NCBI GenBank assembly: GCA_018398805.1
Contig: JAGFBZ010000747.1
Span: 558,001 to 622,000 of the forward strand
Length of the DNA: 64,000 nucleotides
DNA from: Hirundichthys speculiger
Lineage: Eukaryota; Chordata; Actinopteri; Beloniformes; Exocoetidae
Direction: 5' to 3'
In this document: piece by piece, positions 1 to 41,450 of the stretch
Numbering within the stretch: the stretch's first letter is position 1
How the letters are laid out: each line of letters opens with the position of its first letter
Notes under the pieces: generated by a model
The model's input: the letters and a program-made list of their open reading frames with translations, nothing else
Told to the model about the DNA's origin: nothing
Databases searched by the model: none
Position numbers and translations under genes: made by a program

Positions 1-30079
<30,079 letters not shown>

Positions 30080-31813
30080 CTGGAACAGAGGAAAAGGGGA
30101 TACGTTTGTTTTATCAGTGTTATTTACATCAGAAAAACCATGAAAAAATACTTATGGAAGTGCATCTGTGAGTACAGACACACAGGGGGAGCATTACCTA
30201 ATGCTTCTCTGGCTATTTTTTTCTTTTGTTCATTACCAATACTGGCTCCGTGCTGTTAGAATCTGGTGCATTTCACTGCAGCTAACCAAAGTACTTTTTC
30301 TAATTCATGCAAGTAAATAAACAGGGACAAGATGTGTGCTAATAGTATATCAGTGGTGCAGCTAAGTGACAAAATTGCCACTTGGGGAAATGTGGTAATG
30401 TAGTCAAAATGATGGGACACAACAGTACACACTATATTTATATGTATGTAAAATGTATATATGAAACAGCAGACCAGTGCTTCTATACATAACCTAATCA
30501 GTGATTGATCAGAGTTGAACCACTTGTTGTCATGTCACAGGTTGACATGATCACTAATAGCACTGCTGTGCTCAGGCCTGACGTTACCCTCTCTGCGCAA
30601 ATACATGAGTCACTGATGAGTGTGCGACCTGTTTGACACATCACAGCTAAACTCAGCTTGTAGACACAGTAATATCATCTGAGTTTAAATGCAGCAGGAA
30701 GCTCTGGTCATTCATGTTTTGCAGCTCTCCAAACAACCCATAGGCCTCTTTTCAGGGGTCACGCAGGGCTGTGCACTGTCTTTCACACCAACAGGGCAGA
30801 TGTGGCGTAGATACGTTTGTCCCGGAGCGTGCTAGCCACGATCAATACTGGTCCTGAAACTGGCTTTCCCCTCTGCCCGGAGTAAATGCCGGCGTACTGA
30901 CAGTCAATGCAAAATCACGTTGTTTCTGACGTCTTGAAGTTATATAGAGCCCTACTACTGGAGAGGACTCTTAATTATATCTGTACCAGTGTTTTTAACT
31001 AGAGGGATGCTGATTAATAAGCTGACTGGTGCTGATCTGTGGCACAATGTGTATTCAAACTGCATCACATCCATCATATCAGACACGGATGACAGCAAGT
31101 GACACTCACCATTCAAAAATTTGTCAAATCCTGAATGTGGCAAAGCATTTAATCATCAGCGGCATCAAAACAGTGGAGGCTGCACTGCATTAGTGACACG
31201 ATGACACACAAATGGAAGCTGAGTTCATTAGTTGAAGCTCCTGATCAAAGGGAAACAGACGTCTGCAGCAGCTGTACAGTGGGAGGACATACTGAGTTTG
31301 TGACTGAAAGTAGCAGTGGGCGATTACATGTGATGAGAGGAGGTGCAATGATGTTTCACACATGCAATTATAAACATTTCACACAAACTATAGCTGAAAA
31401 CAACCACCTGATAAAAATAGCTAAAGACCTACGTGTGATAAAACACATGCTCAATGCTCTTCTTTTTTTTTTTTTGGCCACTTTGAATTTGTGTGCAAAA
31501 GAATGCAGAGCTTTTAAGCTCAGAGTGGTGTCATCTGGGGCTTTACCCCAAACCCACCACAATATCATCCAAAGCAATATGACAGCCTGTAACCTGGATG
31601 ACAAAACCCAGGGAAATAAACTGCATGTTAAATATGTTAATCACACTGAGCTGCCACTCAAACTTATTGCCTGAGTGCAATGACAAATACTGTACACAGT
31701 TACTAAGAAGATCGATACTGAGAAGAACTATTTACTGCTGAATGAACAGAATGCTCTGAAACTTTAACTTTTACTCTAACTCTAACTCATGAGCCTTCCA
31801 TCCATGGAGTCTG

Positions 31814-31844
<31 letters not shown>

Positions 31845-32179
31845 TCTTCATGAAGAAGACTCTTTTTGCAGATTTGAAATGAAATCAGCCCACTTAAAAT
31901 TACCCAGAGCAACTTTTCAATTTTAAGATTTTTATCCCCCCTATTGGCATGCTGGGAGACGTAGTTTCTATGACTGTTGCGATTCTACACATAAATGTGT
32001 TTATAGAAGCAGGGAGACAGGCAACTCGAGGAAACTGACTGAGCAGGTAAAACAATAAGACTTTCATGCAAATATCAAGGTGTAATTTCGTGGCAGATGG
32101 CAGAAGCATAAATAGAAATGTTTCTGCAGAATTGTAAATTTAAAGGATCACTGTCAGTTGCTTCTTATTTCAAGACGTG
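30080..32179. other. Probable long vav3 5' intron, no recognised element
   Basis: Contains an A/T11 run (31465), T23 (31815-31837) and short chance ORFs (e.g. 31201-31674 +). No CH-domain exon could be seen on the minus strand. Confidence 0.4.
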
Positions 32180-32740
32180 AGGCAGTGCCTCACTCCCTCT
32201 GAGTCTTAAATGACCGGCAGTGAATGTTATGTTCAAGTTACGTCGGCATAATCAGAAAAACGATTTCTCAATCAGGAAAATCAAGAATACCCCCTCATGC
32301 CAGAAAACAACTTGTTAACTTGGTCATAATTTTAGTAGTTGCTAACTTGAATTGATATTTGCAGTATTTTCCCACATGTTACACATAAAAAATAGAAAAG
32401 GATAAAAGAACTACGAGGGAATTTATGTTACACCTTGAATGCAGCATGCAGCAGAGCCTGCTGATCACAACAAACATGGCAGCGATGGCATGGAACTTCG
32501 TTAAAGTTTCAGAAGAAGATAGTTTGGTGGTTATTTGTGACGAATGCTCTACGTGAATTCTATGAGGAGGGAAGCACAAGCTTTACTACGTAAAACCTGA
32601 TCAGCCACCTACAACATAACAATCGCTTCCATGGAGTTTTGAAATTGCGCTAACGTGAGCTAATGCTAACATGCGCAGGCCAGCAGCTAGTCTCTCCTCC
32701 CCTCGCCTCCCCTCTCCTCTTCTCTCCCTCATCTCTCTTA

Positions 32741-33461
32741 AGCCGGGCATACACTGTGCGACTGTCGGCTCGTTTTGAGCCGATTTTCCAGTCATGCGAG
32801 TATTTTTTGGATTGGGCAGAATTTCGACCCTATCGTGTGTCGTGCTTCGTGCAGTATACGTGGGGTAACGACGAGAGATCAACACCTCCCGACGAGCTCC
32901 CGATCACAAGTCGTGTGCTCGCAAGAAAATCAAACTTGTTTGAAATCCTGGTTGCACCTTGTGAAGGTATCGCACAGTAGAAGCAATAGGTGCGTTTGAG
33001 ATGAACTGCGCCTCGCCTGGCGAGTAGACGAGATCAGGCGGCCGCAGCAGGAGGTGGAGACAAAAAGCTGCAGTCAAGTCGGACAGTTTCCAGCACATAC
33101 AGGAGGAGACACTTACTTCCTGTTAGATCACCTGTATGTTACCTGTAGTTTGCAGACCCCGTTCTTAGATAAAGTGTCCTCGATCGCTGATTGAAGTAAA
33201 AATAACCGGCATGCATTGTGCGCCGACCGCCGGTGATCGATTCTGCGCAGGCCTGGCTCATCTCGAACGCACCTGCGTTCAGCTCGACCGACCTATTCTG
33301 AACGTATAGTGTAAGCAGTCAAGTCGCATCAGAGCATCGGGCCGTACAGTGTGAGAGCATTACTCGTGGGCTGCGAACTTTTGAACTCAGCGATCTAGTC
33401 GTGCAGTTTGAGATAGGGCTGAATCAAACGATTTAAAATATTGCACAGTGTATGCCCGGCT
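32741..33461. mobile_element. PIF/Harbinger-like MITE
   Basis: Perfect inverted ends AGCCGGGCATACACTGTGC with 3-bp duplications TTA (32738-32740, 33462-33464), the target size of PIF/Harbinger. The other hAT-A copies show the uninterrupted sequence (CTCATCTAAAGC). A second MITE lies inside it. Confidence 0.88.
32988..33274. mobile_element. MITE nested in the Harbinger-like MITE
   Basis: Ends AGGTGCGTTTGAGATGA and TCATCTCGAACGCACCT are inverted with one mismatch. The 287-bp GC-rich interior is unlike the host. No clear target duplication, so it might instead be an inner repeat of the host element. Confidence 0.55.
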
Positions 33462-33683
33462 TTATCTAAAGCTTCCATGAGATAAATAAAAAAAATACTG
33501 AACCTCATTTACTTTAATTTAAATGGAACCACAAGCCAAAATCCTTTTAAATGTTAATCTTTTTCAGTTTGCAATTCTGATGCAGGCATTTCCATCAGTT
33601 CAAGGAGCCTTTATTTTTTTAATAATTAATGGACCTTATTTAAGTTGATGTGAGATATCAAATATGTTTGTTTGATAGATTTG

Positions 33684-33748
33684 ACAATTGTCATTGTAAC
33701 AGACGCTATACAAATAAAATTGAATTGAATTGAATTGAATTGAATTTA
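33684..33748 (+). mobile_element. LINE/SINE tail ending in (TTGAA)n
   Basis: CAGACGCTATACAAATAAAA TTGAATTGAATTG is a common fish retroposon 3' end. It interrupts hAT-A copy 2 between GATAG and TTTACAAAAATG, which are contiguous in copy 1. Confidence 0.7.
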
Positions 33749-33956
33749 CAAAAATGTTTGAGAGGCTTGCCAGTAGTTTTTTATTTGAAAAAATAAATAT
33801 CTGTTCATTTAAAGAGTCCAAACTCTTTTTGATTTTGTTCATAGTATTGGTGTAATGATCTTAGGTATATGTGTGTGTTATTGGTATCGGCCTTTAGGAG
33901 CTGAAAGTTATTGGTTATCGGTATCGGTTTTAAAAAACAGTCATCGTGCATCCCTA

Positions 33957-34580
33957 AAAATTATTTTGGTGTAAAATTCGTATCACACATGCCGTGGACA
34001 AAAACACTGAAAACATGTGGATGTGTAAGTGTGTTTAAAAGAGATCAGAAAAGGCACAAAAGAACCTTTTCCTGGGCTGGAAATAAAAGATGGTTGAAGT
34101 GAAGCTGTTGTCCAGCATTCTGTTTTCAAACACTGCTGTTTAAGGGCATTCCCATCTTTGTCGTTTTGGAGCCAGAAGTCACTAAAGTAGGACGATAGTT
34201 GACTGGCCAAACATATGTATTTTTTACAAGAAGATTTGTTTAAATTAGGGTTTCCAGTTCTCACCAACAGGGAAAACCCGACGACCGTGTCCACTGAGTT
34301 GCAGCGCCGGTCCAAACCGGCCATTACCGCTGCATTTAGGGCCCTGGCATGTCATGTAAACTTCTGGTTTTGAAGCGACTATGCAAACTGCCATAGACCA
34401 CTAAGGACGAAATGGGGGAGAATATCGACAAGCTGAACCCCACGAGAAATTCTAGGTTATGATACCATCAATAGGGCAAAGGAACGGGTCAACACTGACA
34501 ACGAGATGAGTTGTTACACGTCTTATTCCTCTGTCATGAGGTTGTCTCTATTATGCCAAAAAATAAAGGCTTTAGAATCT
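33957..34580. other. Intron/intergenic, no feature
   Basis: No coding or repeat signature recognised. Confidence 0.4.
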
Positions 34581-35201
34581 GTGAGTATTAGGGGTGCAAC
34601 GGTACAGGTGGCTCACAGTACGGTCCGTACCTCGGTTTTTGTGTCACAGTTTCGGTACGGATTCGGTACAGTTTCAGACCACCCGCTATCTGCTACCCTA
34701 AACTCGCGATTGCAAGATACCGAGTTTGCGGAAAGCGCACCTCGCATGTCGGCGCGTAAAAGAGCGCGTCCAAATAAGTTATAATAGTTTTGGATTTTCC
34801 ATTAGTTTTAGTCTTTATTTCGTTTTTAGTTTAGTTTTTCAAATTCAGTTAGTTTTATTTCGTTTTTAGAGCAGTTTTGCTATTTTTTATTCATTTTTGT
34901 TTTGAAAAACTTTTTTAGTTTTTATTAGTTTCAGTGTTAGTTTTACTTATATTTTGTAAAATAGGGTTGTAATTTTGGTTGGAGTAAAGCACTGAACTTT
35001 TTGAAGGCTACCGAGTCACATAGTCGTGTTTACATTCTGGTCTCAATAAACATATTTATCAATGCATCTTCCCTCTTGTGCTGTTCCTGCGTATTTACTG
35101 ACCAGCAGCTATCTGGTCTTCGGTGGAAACAGTCCATTATAGTTGTTGTTTTCTCCCGTTCCTTCTCAACGCTGACTGGCCTGCAGCTGCAGCTTCTCTT
35201 T

Positions 35202-35784
35202 CCAGGGGGCTAGCTTAGGCTAGCTTATCCAGCTAGTCTTGGTTAGCCTTCTTTCCAGGGGGCTAGCTTAGGCTAGCTTAACCAGGTAGTCTTGGTTAGC
35301 CTTCTTTCCAGAGGGCTAGCTTAGGCTAGCTTATCCAGCTAGTCTTGGTTAGCCTTCTTTCCAGGGGGCTAGCTTAGGCTAGCTTAACCAGGTAGTCTTG
35401 GTTAGCCTTCTTTCCAGAGGGCTAGCTTAGGCTAGTTTATCCAGCTAGTCTTTGTTAGCCTTCTTTCCAGGGGGCTAGCTTAGGCTAGCTTATCCAGCTA
35501 GTCTTGGTTAGCCTTCTTTCCAGGGGGCTAGCTTAGGCTAGTGTATCCAGGTAGTCTTTGTAAGCCTTCTTTCCAGGGGGCTAGCTTAGGCTAGCTTATC
35601 CAGGTAGTCTTGGTTAGCCTTCTTTCCAGGGGGCTAGCTTAGGCTAGCTTATCCAGCTAGTCTTGGTTAGCCTTCTTTTCAGGGGGCTAGCTTAGGCTAG
35701 CTTATCCAGGTAGTCTTGGTTAGCCTTCTTTCCAGAGGGCTAGCTTAGGCTAGCTTATCCAGCTAGTCTTGGTTAGCCTTCTTG
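35202..35784. repeat. Minisatellite, 53-bp unit, 11 copies
   Basis: The unit starts CCAGGGGGCTAGCTTAGGCT and ends GTTAGCCTTCTTT. Units alternate between variants (TTATCCAGCTAG / TTAACCAGGTAG; GGGGG / GAGGG) in a partly dimeric pattern. It contains repeated GCTAGC palindromes. It abuts the BED exon on its left. Confidence 0.96.
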
Positions 35785-35964
35785 TGTGAGCTTTTCAAAT
35801 GGACTTCCAGATTCGTGGGTTTTTTTCTCCTTGAGAAGTATCCCACACATTGTATTACCTGCTTCTACAACAAGGCACTTATTTTTATCGTTAACACAGT
35901 CATAGTCAAAGAAATCCCAAATAGGACTGAGACGCTTTCTCCCATCTTTTGCCGCAGCCATCAC
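35773..35964 (-). pseudogene. BED zinc-finger first exon of a hAT transposase (hAT-H)
   Basis: From ATG: MMAAAKDGRKRLSPIWDFFD YD followed by NKCLVVEAGNTMCG, the W-x-FF...C-x(n)-C start of a BED finger as in hAT transposases. The expected H-x-H half is missing because the frame runs into the minisatellite. The rest of the transposase is deleted. Confidence 0.7.
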
Positions 35965-36944
35965 TGAAGATCACTTTTTTTTTTTTTTGCGGTTGTTGTA
36001 CGGCGGAGCGAAGTTTATAGATTTTAAAAGTTTATGAGAAAAAAAATTACAAATACAAAAACGAAGGACGTTCTTGACATTATTATAGTTATTTTAGTTC
36101 GTTTTATAAACACAAAATACAGTTTCAGTTAGTTATCGTTTTTTTTTAAACTCTCGTTTTTATTTTATTTCAGTTAATGAAAATATTTTTTCAATTCTAG
36201 TTTTCATTATTTTGTTTGTTTTCATTAACGATAATAACCTTGGTCCAAATGGCATAAATGTGAGTCCACCTGGTCACATGTGGACGTACACAAACGGCTC
36301 TACCTCTGGATTATGCATCACCGTATTACTGTCAGACATTTTTATTCTCTTGATGGATGTCTCAGATGTCTCAGAGGATGTCTGGTCAGCAGTTGTGGTG
36401 GATGTGGGAATAGTCACCGCCAGACACGTCAGTCTGTACAGCTGTGGCATGATCTCATCCAGATGTTTGCTGTGGAGGAAACCAAGGAGATCTTTGTCTC
36501 TGGTGTCAAGCTAGAAAAAGGTTGGAATTTATTTCCGATATGTCTGAAACTGTTGGTGGTCGAGGAGGGACAGGAACATTAATTGTTCGTGATCTTTAAA
36601 TGCGCATCCTATGATTAGTTCTGCAGTATTTTAAAAATCACACCAGCTGCGCCAAGACGCACAACTGGTAACAACTGGATCTTACGCAGGTAAGATCGCG
36701 GGTCTATGAGTTGCAGCCAACCGGCCAAAGTGTGATCGGCTGGTCACTGTGAGTGAGTGGAGGAGAGTGCACATTGACATACAGTGGTGGGCCTGTTGCT
36801 TAAAAGGCACGCACGCTCACGTGCAAGTCCAATGCAAAGTTACTGGAACATAAATACCGCGGGATATAAAAGCGTATTGTCCCATGCAGGTCGTGCCGAA
36901 CTGTACCGTATTTTACCGAGTACCTTTGCATCCCTAGTGAGTAT

Positions 36945-38589
36945 GTACATCTACATGTGAGGGACTGAAATGAAACCCAGACAAAATCCAAACTTGAGGT
37001 AGATCCACAGACTATAAGACTCATAAGGGTCAAATACTTTAAGTGTTAAATAACTTATATCTGTATCGGAAGATGTTTGTACCACAGTTTGTGCATATCG
37101 TGCAGGATTTGAATAATTTAACTTAGTTTGAAGCTAACTAATCAGCTGTAGGGACACCAGTACATGTGAGGAATACTCCCATGTACCCATGTAGTCTGCT
37201 GAAGCATTATACTGACACTTTCTGTTAATTACTGGACTGCTGATTGAATGCATTGTTGATTTCGCGTCTTTTGAAATACAAATTTAAGACCTAAACATTT
37301 CAGAAAGAGTAAAGTAGTGCAGTATGTTCATGTTTTCATAAAAACGTTGGCAGTTATGTTTTTTTGTTGAAGTACTGTCAGTGGTTGCAAAACAGCACTG
37401 CTGATGGATGGATGATTTCTGCACTTGAATCTCTAATGATTTAATGATGTGTGAAATCAGTCGAGATATGCTTGAGCAGAGGGAAGCTGTGTCCGTGCAT
37501 CATTATTCATTCATCCCCCCTTTCAGGGCTTTTACATATACGCCATCCATTACCACCTAATTTGTATGAACAGAATCTCAATCCTTCTTCATTGCTGTGT
37601 CCTTCTTTTCCCTTTGACTCAATAAACTTGTGCTTTTCTTCACACGATGGCTCCTTAAATGTTTAATAACGTTGTTTGTGCGACACTTAGCAACATTCAT
37701 GCCAGCACCAGAAACAGCAGCCTTGTGATGTGCATGAAGTGGTTTTTTTTGCAGCCTAAAATAACACCATATTGCTGACATAATGCTCATGCGTGAAAGC
37801 TACCTCTATGCAACGACTTGCACCGCTTCTCCACCTGGAAACTCAAAAAAGGAAGTTACAAGGCACTACTGCGTAACTACTCGTGCTGGCCTTTACCGTT
37901 TTTAAATGTTGCATAGAAGTAAACAACGTACTCACCGATAAACCCATACCCACCCTTATTTTCAGCAGTATCAGTGAGTGTTTCCGATACTGGTATTGTG
38001 TCGGAACAACTCTGAAAATAGTATCGGATCATCTCAATCTGAAATATGGGATTATTTGTAGAAGGACCACCAACTCAGTGAACAAAGAGAGTGACTGTAG
38101 CTACTGACACTAAACTTGTGCGAGACATTTACGTCATATTTCAGACCAGAAGTTGATGTCTGATATCTGCCAGTGAGGCATCAGCTTCCTGTCTGACAGC
38201 TGGTGTCTACATCCATTTACAGGTTTCAAACCAGCTTTCAATCAAACAGCCACCACAGACTCCCAAATGCTAAAAGGGTATTGTCTCCCTGCAAATCCAC
38301 CATTTGATATGGGCCCATAACGGTTTATGTCAGGTGAAGAGGAGATCCAGATGCAGGTTAGTTCATTGGAGTATTTAGATACACATGATGGATCGTGGCC
38401 TGCATGTAGATAATCGCCCTACAGACTGTCTCCTGTAGCAGCGGTTTAAAAACACTTTGTTTCCACATGAAAAAGCTGCAGTTGGCTCACCTTTAATATT
38501 AAGATCCTACATTAGTACCCCTCCTCCACATCTCAAAGTACTGCTCTGCGTCCATCTGCATCCATCCATCAAGACTGGCTCTCTTCTCA
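36945..38589. other. Intron/intergenic, no gene recognised
   Basis: AT-rich, with chance ORFs only. Confidence 0.4.
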
Positions 38590-38770
38590 TTTATTCATTC
38601 ATTTTCTATACTTGCCTCAGTCGTGTTCATGGTCACGGGGGACTGAAAACTATTCCAGCCGTCACTGGGGGGGGGGGAAGCAGGGTAAACCCTGAAGAGG
38701 TCACCAATCCATCACAGGACCGCACAGAGACAAACAAGAAAAACAACACTCATTTCATCCGTCCATAAAA
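38590..38770 (-). mobile_element. LINE 3'-end scrap
   Basis: TTCATGGTCACGGGGGACTG, TTCCAGCCGTCACT and AAGAGGTCACCAATCCATC are the reverse of the fish LINE end seen at 45516-45643, extended further upstream. Includes a G10 run (38666-38675). Confidence 0.65.
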
Positions 38771-38836
38771 CCAATGAACAATCTGTCTCCAGCTGGTCCT
38801 TGACCCAGTCTTTTCTCCTCGCTTGGTGAATATCAT

Positions 38837-39049
38837 TTAGTTGTTTACGTTTCTGCTTTCTTTTTTGGAGCTCTTCTCACCGCATTTGTACTTGTAGTTG
38901 CAGTTATTTAATATTGCAGCAATCAAGGTGTTACACTGACTGCTTTTGCAGTCAGTTGTGCACTTTTTTGGTTTCTGCAAACACTTGCCGTTGTTGCACG
39001 AACTTGAATTTTTTTCAATGTGATTAGCTTTTTTTAAGTAGCATTTCAC
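38837..39049 (-). other. Cysteine-rich open frame (70 codons), status unknown
   Basis: Eight cysteines within residues 3-56 with spacing C-x4-C-x6-C-x3-C-x4-C-x10-C-x5-C after residue 18, and lysine-rich flanks. No signal peptide. A GTGAGA donor-like site follows the last Cys-Gly. I do not recognise the family; it could be an exon of an unknown gene, a decayed repeat or chance. Confidence 0.2.
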
Positions 39050-39875
39050 CTTTCTTTGGTCCTTTGTAACTGCCTGACAATTGTGAAAAGCTTAAGATGC
39101 TTGAGGACACTCATTAAAAGAAGTATCGTCACATGTAAATGGTTAAAACTAATATATACATTTGTGTTTGAAATGTTTGGAGGTAGGGAAGTAAGAAATA
39201 ATGGAAAAGTCAGAATACTCACTTTCATGATAACTATGAAAAAAAGGTGTCTGAAGGCAACTTTCAACCACCTTAAAATAATAAAGAAATGATTGTGTAC
39301 GACAGTAAGTTTGCCAAAGAATCAAGAGAGCAAGTGCAATACATCCCCTTCTTTCCGGACACCAAATCAGAAACTAAACGTGCACATGCAGTCTTGAGCA
39401 GAGGTCTCCAACCACCAAGATCTCCTGATCTCAGCGGTGCATTAGGTGCAGCCCACGAACCACGAGTGATTGTCAATCAGCTCATTAAGCTGAAACTGAA
39501 ACAGGAAACACCAAAAGAGAACACGGTGTCACGAGAAATACTTCACAGACAAATACGTTGCTGTTGCGGTTTGCAGAAATACGTCTGAATGGACAGAAAT
39601 TGTAAAAGTAACATTCATGTCCATGCGAGGTTGTAGGTTTTCTCAGGAGTACGGTGTTGTTGTGTGAGATGAGCCGTGTTACTCACTTTACCTGTCAGCA
39701 GTTTAAATGTTATGATTAATGCAACTTTTCTTTTACCAGATGAGCTAATGGACAAATGCTCAAATGTTCAAATGCACATAATCGCCACTGCTGCGATCCA
39801 AACACAGACAGAGTGTGCAGTCACACTTCAAAAATTCCAAGAAGAAATCCATCAATGGCAGATATACAGATGATT
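39050..39875. other. Intron/intergenic, no feature
   Basis: A short repeat-like scrap (GAGGTCTCCAACCACCAAGA, about 39401) is present; otherwise nothing recognised. Confidence 0.35.
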
Positions 39876-41450
39876 TAGGGGTGCACAATAACTACCGGGC
39901 CGATAACTATCGGGCCAATAACAGGAAATTATGACATCATCCCGATAACTCCAATATCACGACAAATAGCCCCGATAACATATATATTTTTGTCAACACG
40001 GCAGTGCCTCGCTCCCTCTGAGCCTTGAATGACCGGCAGTGAATGTTATGTTCAAGTTATGTCGGCATAATCAGAAAAGCGATTACTCAATAAGGAAAAT
40101 CAAGAATGCCCCCTCATGCCAGAAAACAACTCGTTAACTCATAATTTTGGTAATTGCTGACTTGAATTGATATTTGCAGTATTTTCCCACATGTTACACA
40201 TAAAAAAGAAAAAAATAGAAAAGGCTGAAAGAACGACGAGCAAACGAGGGAACCGTAGGAATTCACGTTACACCTTGAATGCAGCATTGCGGAACAATGC
40301 GCTGAAAAAAAAACATGGCGGCGATAGTGTAGAACATCGTTAAAGTTTCAGAAGAAGATAGTTCGCTGGTTATTTGTGACAAATGCTCCAAGCGAAGGAG
40401 GGAAAAATAGCACAAGCTTTAATACATCAAACCCGATCAGCCACCTGAAACAAATCCATCGCTTCCATGGAGTTTTGAAATCGCGCTAACATGAGCTATC
40501 ATCAGTTAACATGAGCTGACGTGAGCAAACCAGCAGCAAGTCAACCCCTCCTCTCCTCTCCTCTCCGCTCATCGTCATCATCTCTCTTATCTTAAGCTTC
40601 CATGAGATAAAAAAAAAACTACTAAACCTCATTTACTTTAATTAAAGGCATTCATTTGAATGGAACCACAAGCCAAAATGATTTAAACGTAATTTTTTGT
40701 TACCATGGAGTGCACTTTTTAAGTTTATTTACACTAGGCTTGGGCGGTATTAAGGTAATACCGTATACTTCTGGTATCAGTTTCAATACCGTCATAAAAA
40801 AATGCAATGAATGATTTCTGTGGTTTAAAGTTTTGTTTCTCTCCTGTATCGCTGTGTGTACTGTGTGTTCTGCTTTTTTTTTACCTTTTATTCATGTTCG
40901 CTTACAGCTGATCTCGGTTTGACTCGTCCTGTTAAGGTACTGACGATGAAAACAACACTTCCTGAGTTTGCTGCTTCAAAATAAAAGCTTCTAATGAAAC
41001 TAATAATGTTGGACTTTTATGTTGAAGAATTTATAGGAAGTGAAACGTCCAGCATCAGACACTTTACTATAAAGCGCGTTTCAGCAAACACACTCGGCTG
41101 TGTTGCAGGCAAAGAGAGGAGCTGGAGCAGAGAAGGAACAGTTAAAACTACAGTGAAAAGCAAGAAATACACAAATAAATAACAACTGTAGTTGAGCCAA
41201 CTTTATATTGAAGCACTGAACTGCTGTTTCGAGGTAAACTCGCCTTTATATTTTTTCAGGCGCGTCAACGCTGGGAATAGGACAGCGGCGTAAAGCCCGG
41301 CGGTGGCGCACCTGGGGTACATAATGGGGGCGACTGTTTTGATGCGCGGCGTCCGCCGGCGGTGTTTGTTCGCCTTAATAGTCGCGGGAATACCGTATAC
41401 CCCGCTAAAATGTGAGGGAAGTTTGACGGTATCAAAATTTGGATAACGCC

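Larger units (their letters stand above)
32180..33956 (+). mobile_element. hAT-A copy 2 (left end missing), carrying nested insertions
   Basis: It aligns with the other hAT-A copies from GGCAGTGCCTC onward and ends GTCATCGTGCATCCCTA, but the left terminal repeat is gone. The BED remnant is at 32476-32645. A Harbinger-like MITE (32741-33461) and a (TTGAA)n LINE/SINE tail (33684-33748) sit inside it. Confidence 0.88.
34776..36242 (-). mobile_element. hAT-H element nested in hAT-G
   Basis: Bounded by exact 8-bp duplications GTCCAAAT (34768-34775, 36243-36250). Ends AAGTTATAATAG and (inverted) CAAGGTTATTATCG, with TTTTAGTTTTTATTTCG-type subterminal repeats on both sides. It holds a BED-finger exon on the minus strand and a 53-bp minisatellite. 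Confidence 0.9.
34589..36936. mobile_element. hAT-G element, host of hAT-H
   Basis: Ends TAGGGGTGCAACGGTAC and GTACCTTTGCATCCCTA with exact 8-bp duplications GTGAGTAT (34581-34588, 36937-36944). Subterminal CGGTACGG/CCGTACC motifs repeat on both sides. Without the nested hAT-H it would be about 880 bp. Confidence 0.93.

Noticed and set aside
31201..31674. 157-codon open frame (+)
   Set aside because: No domain, no splice or promoter context, and antisense chance frame at 31368; unsupported.
35202..35784. Regular 53-bp repeats resembling a CRISPR array
   Set aside because: Directly adjacent repeats without unique spacers, in vertebrate DNA.
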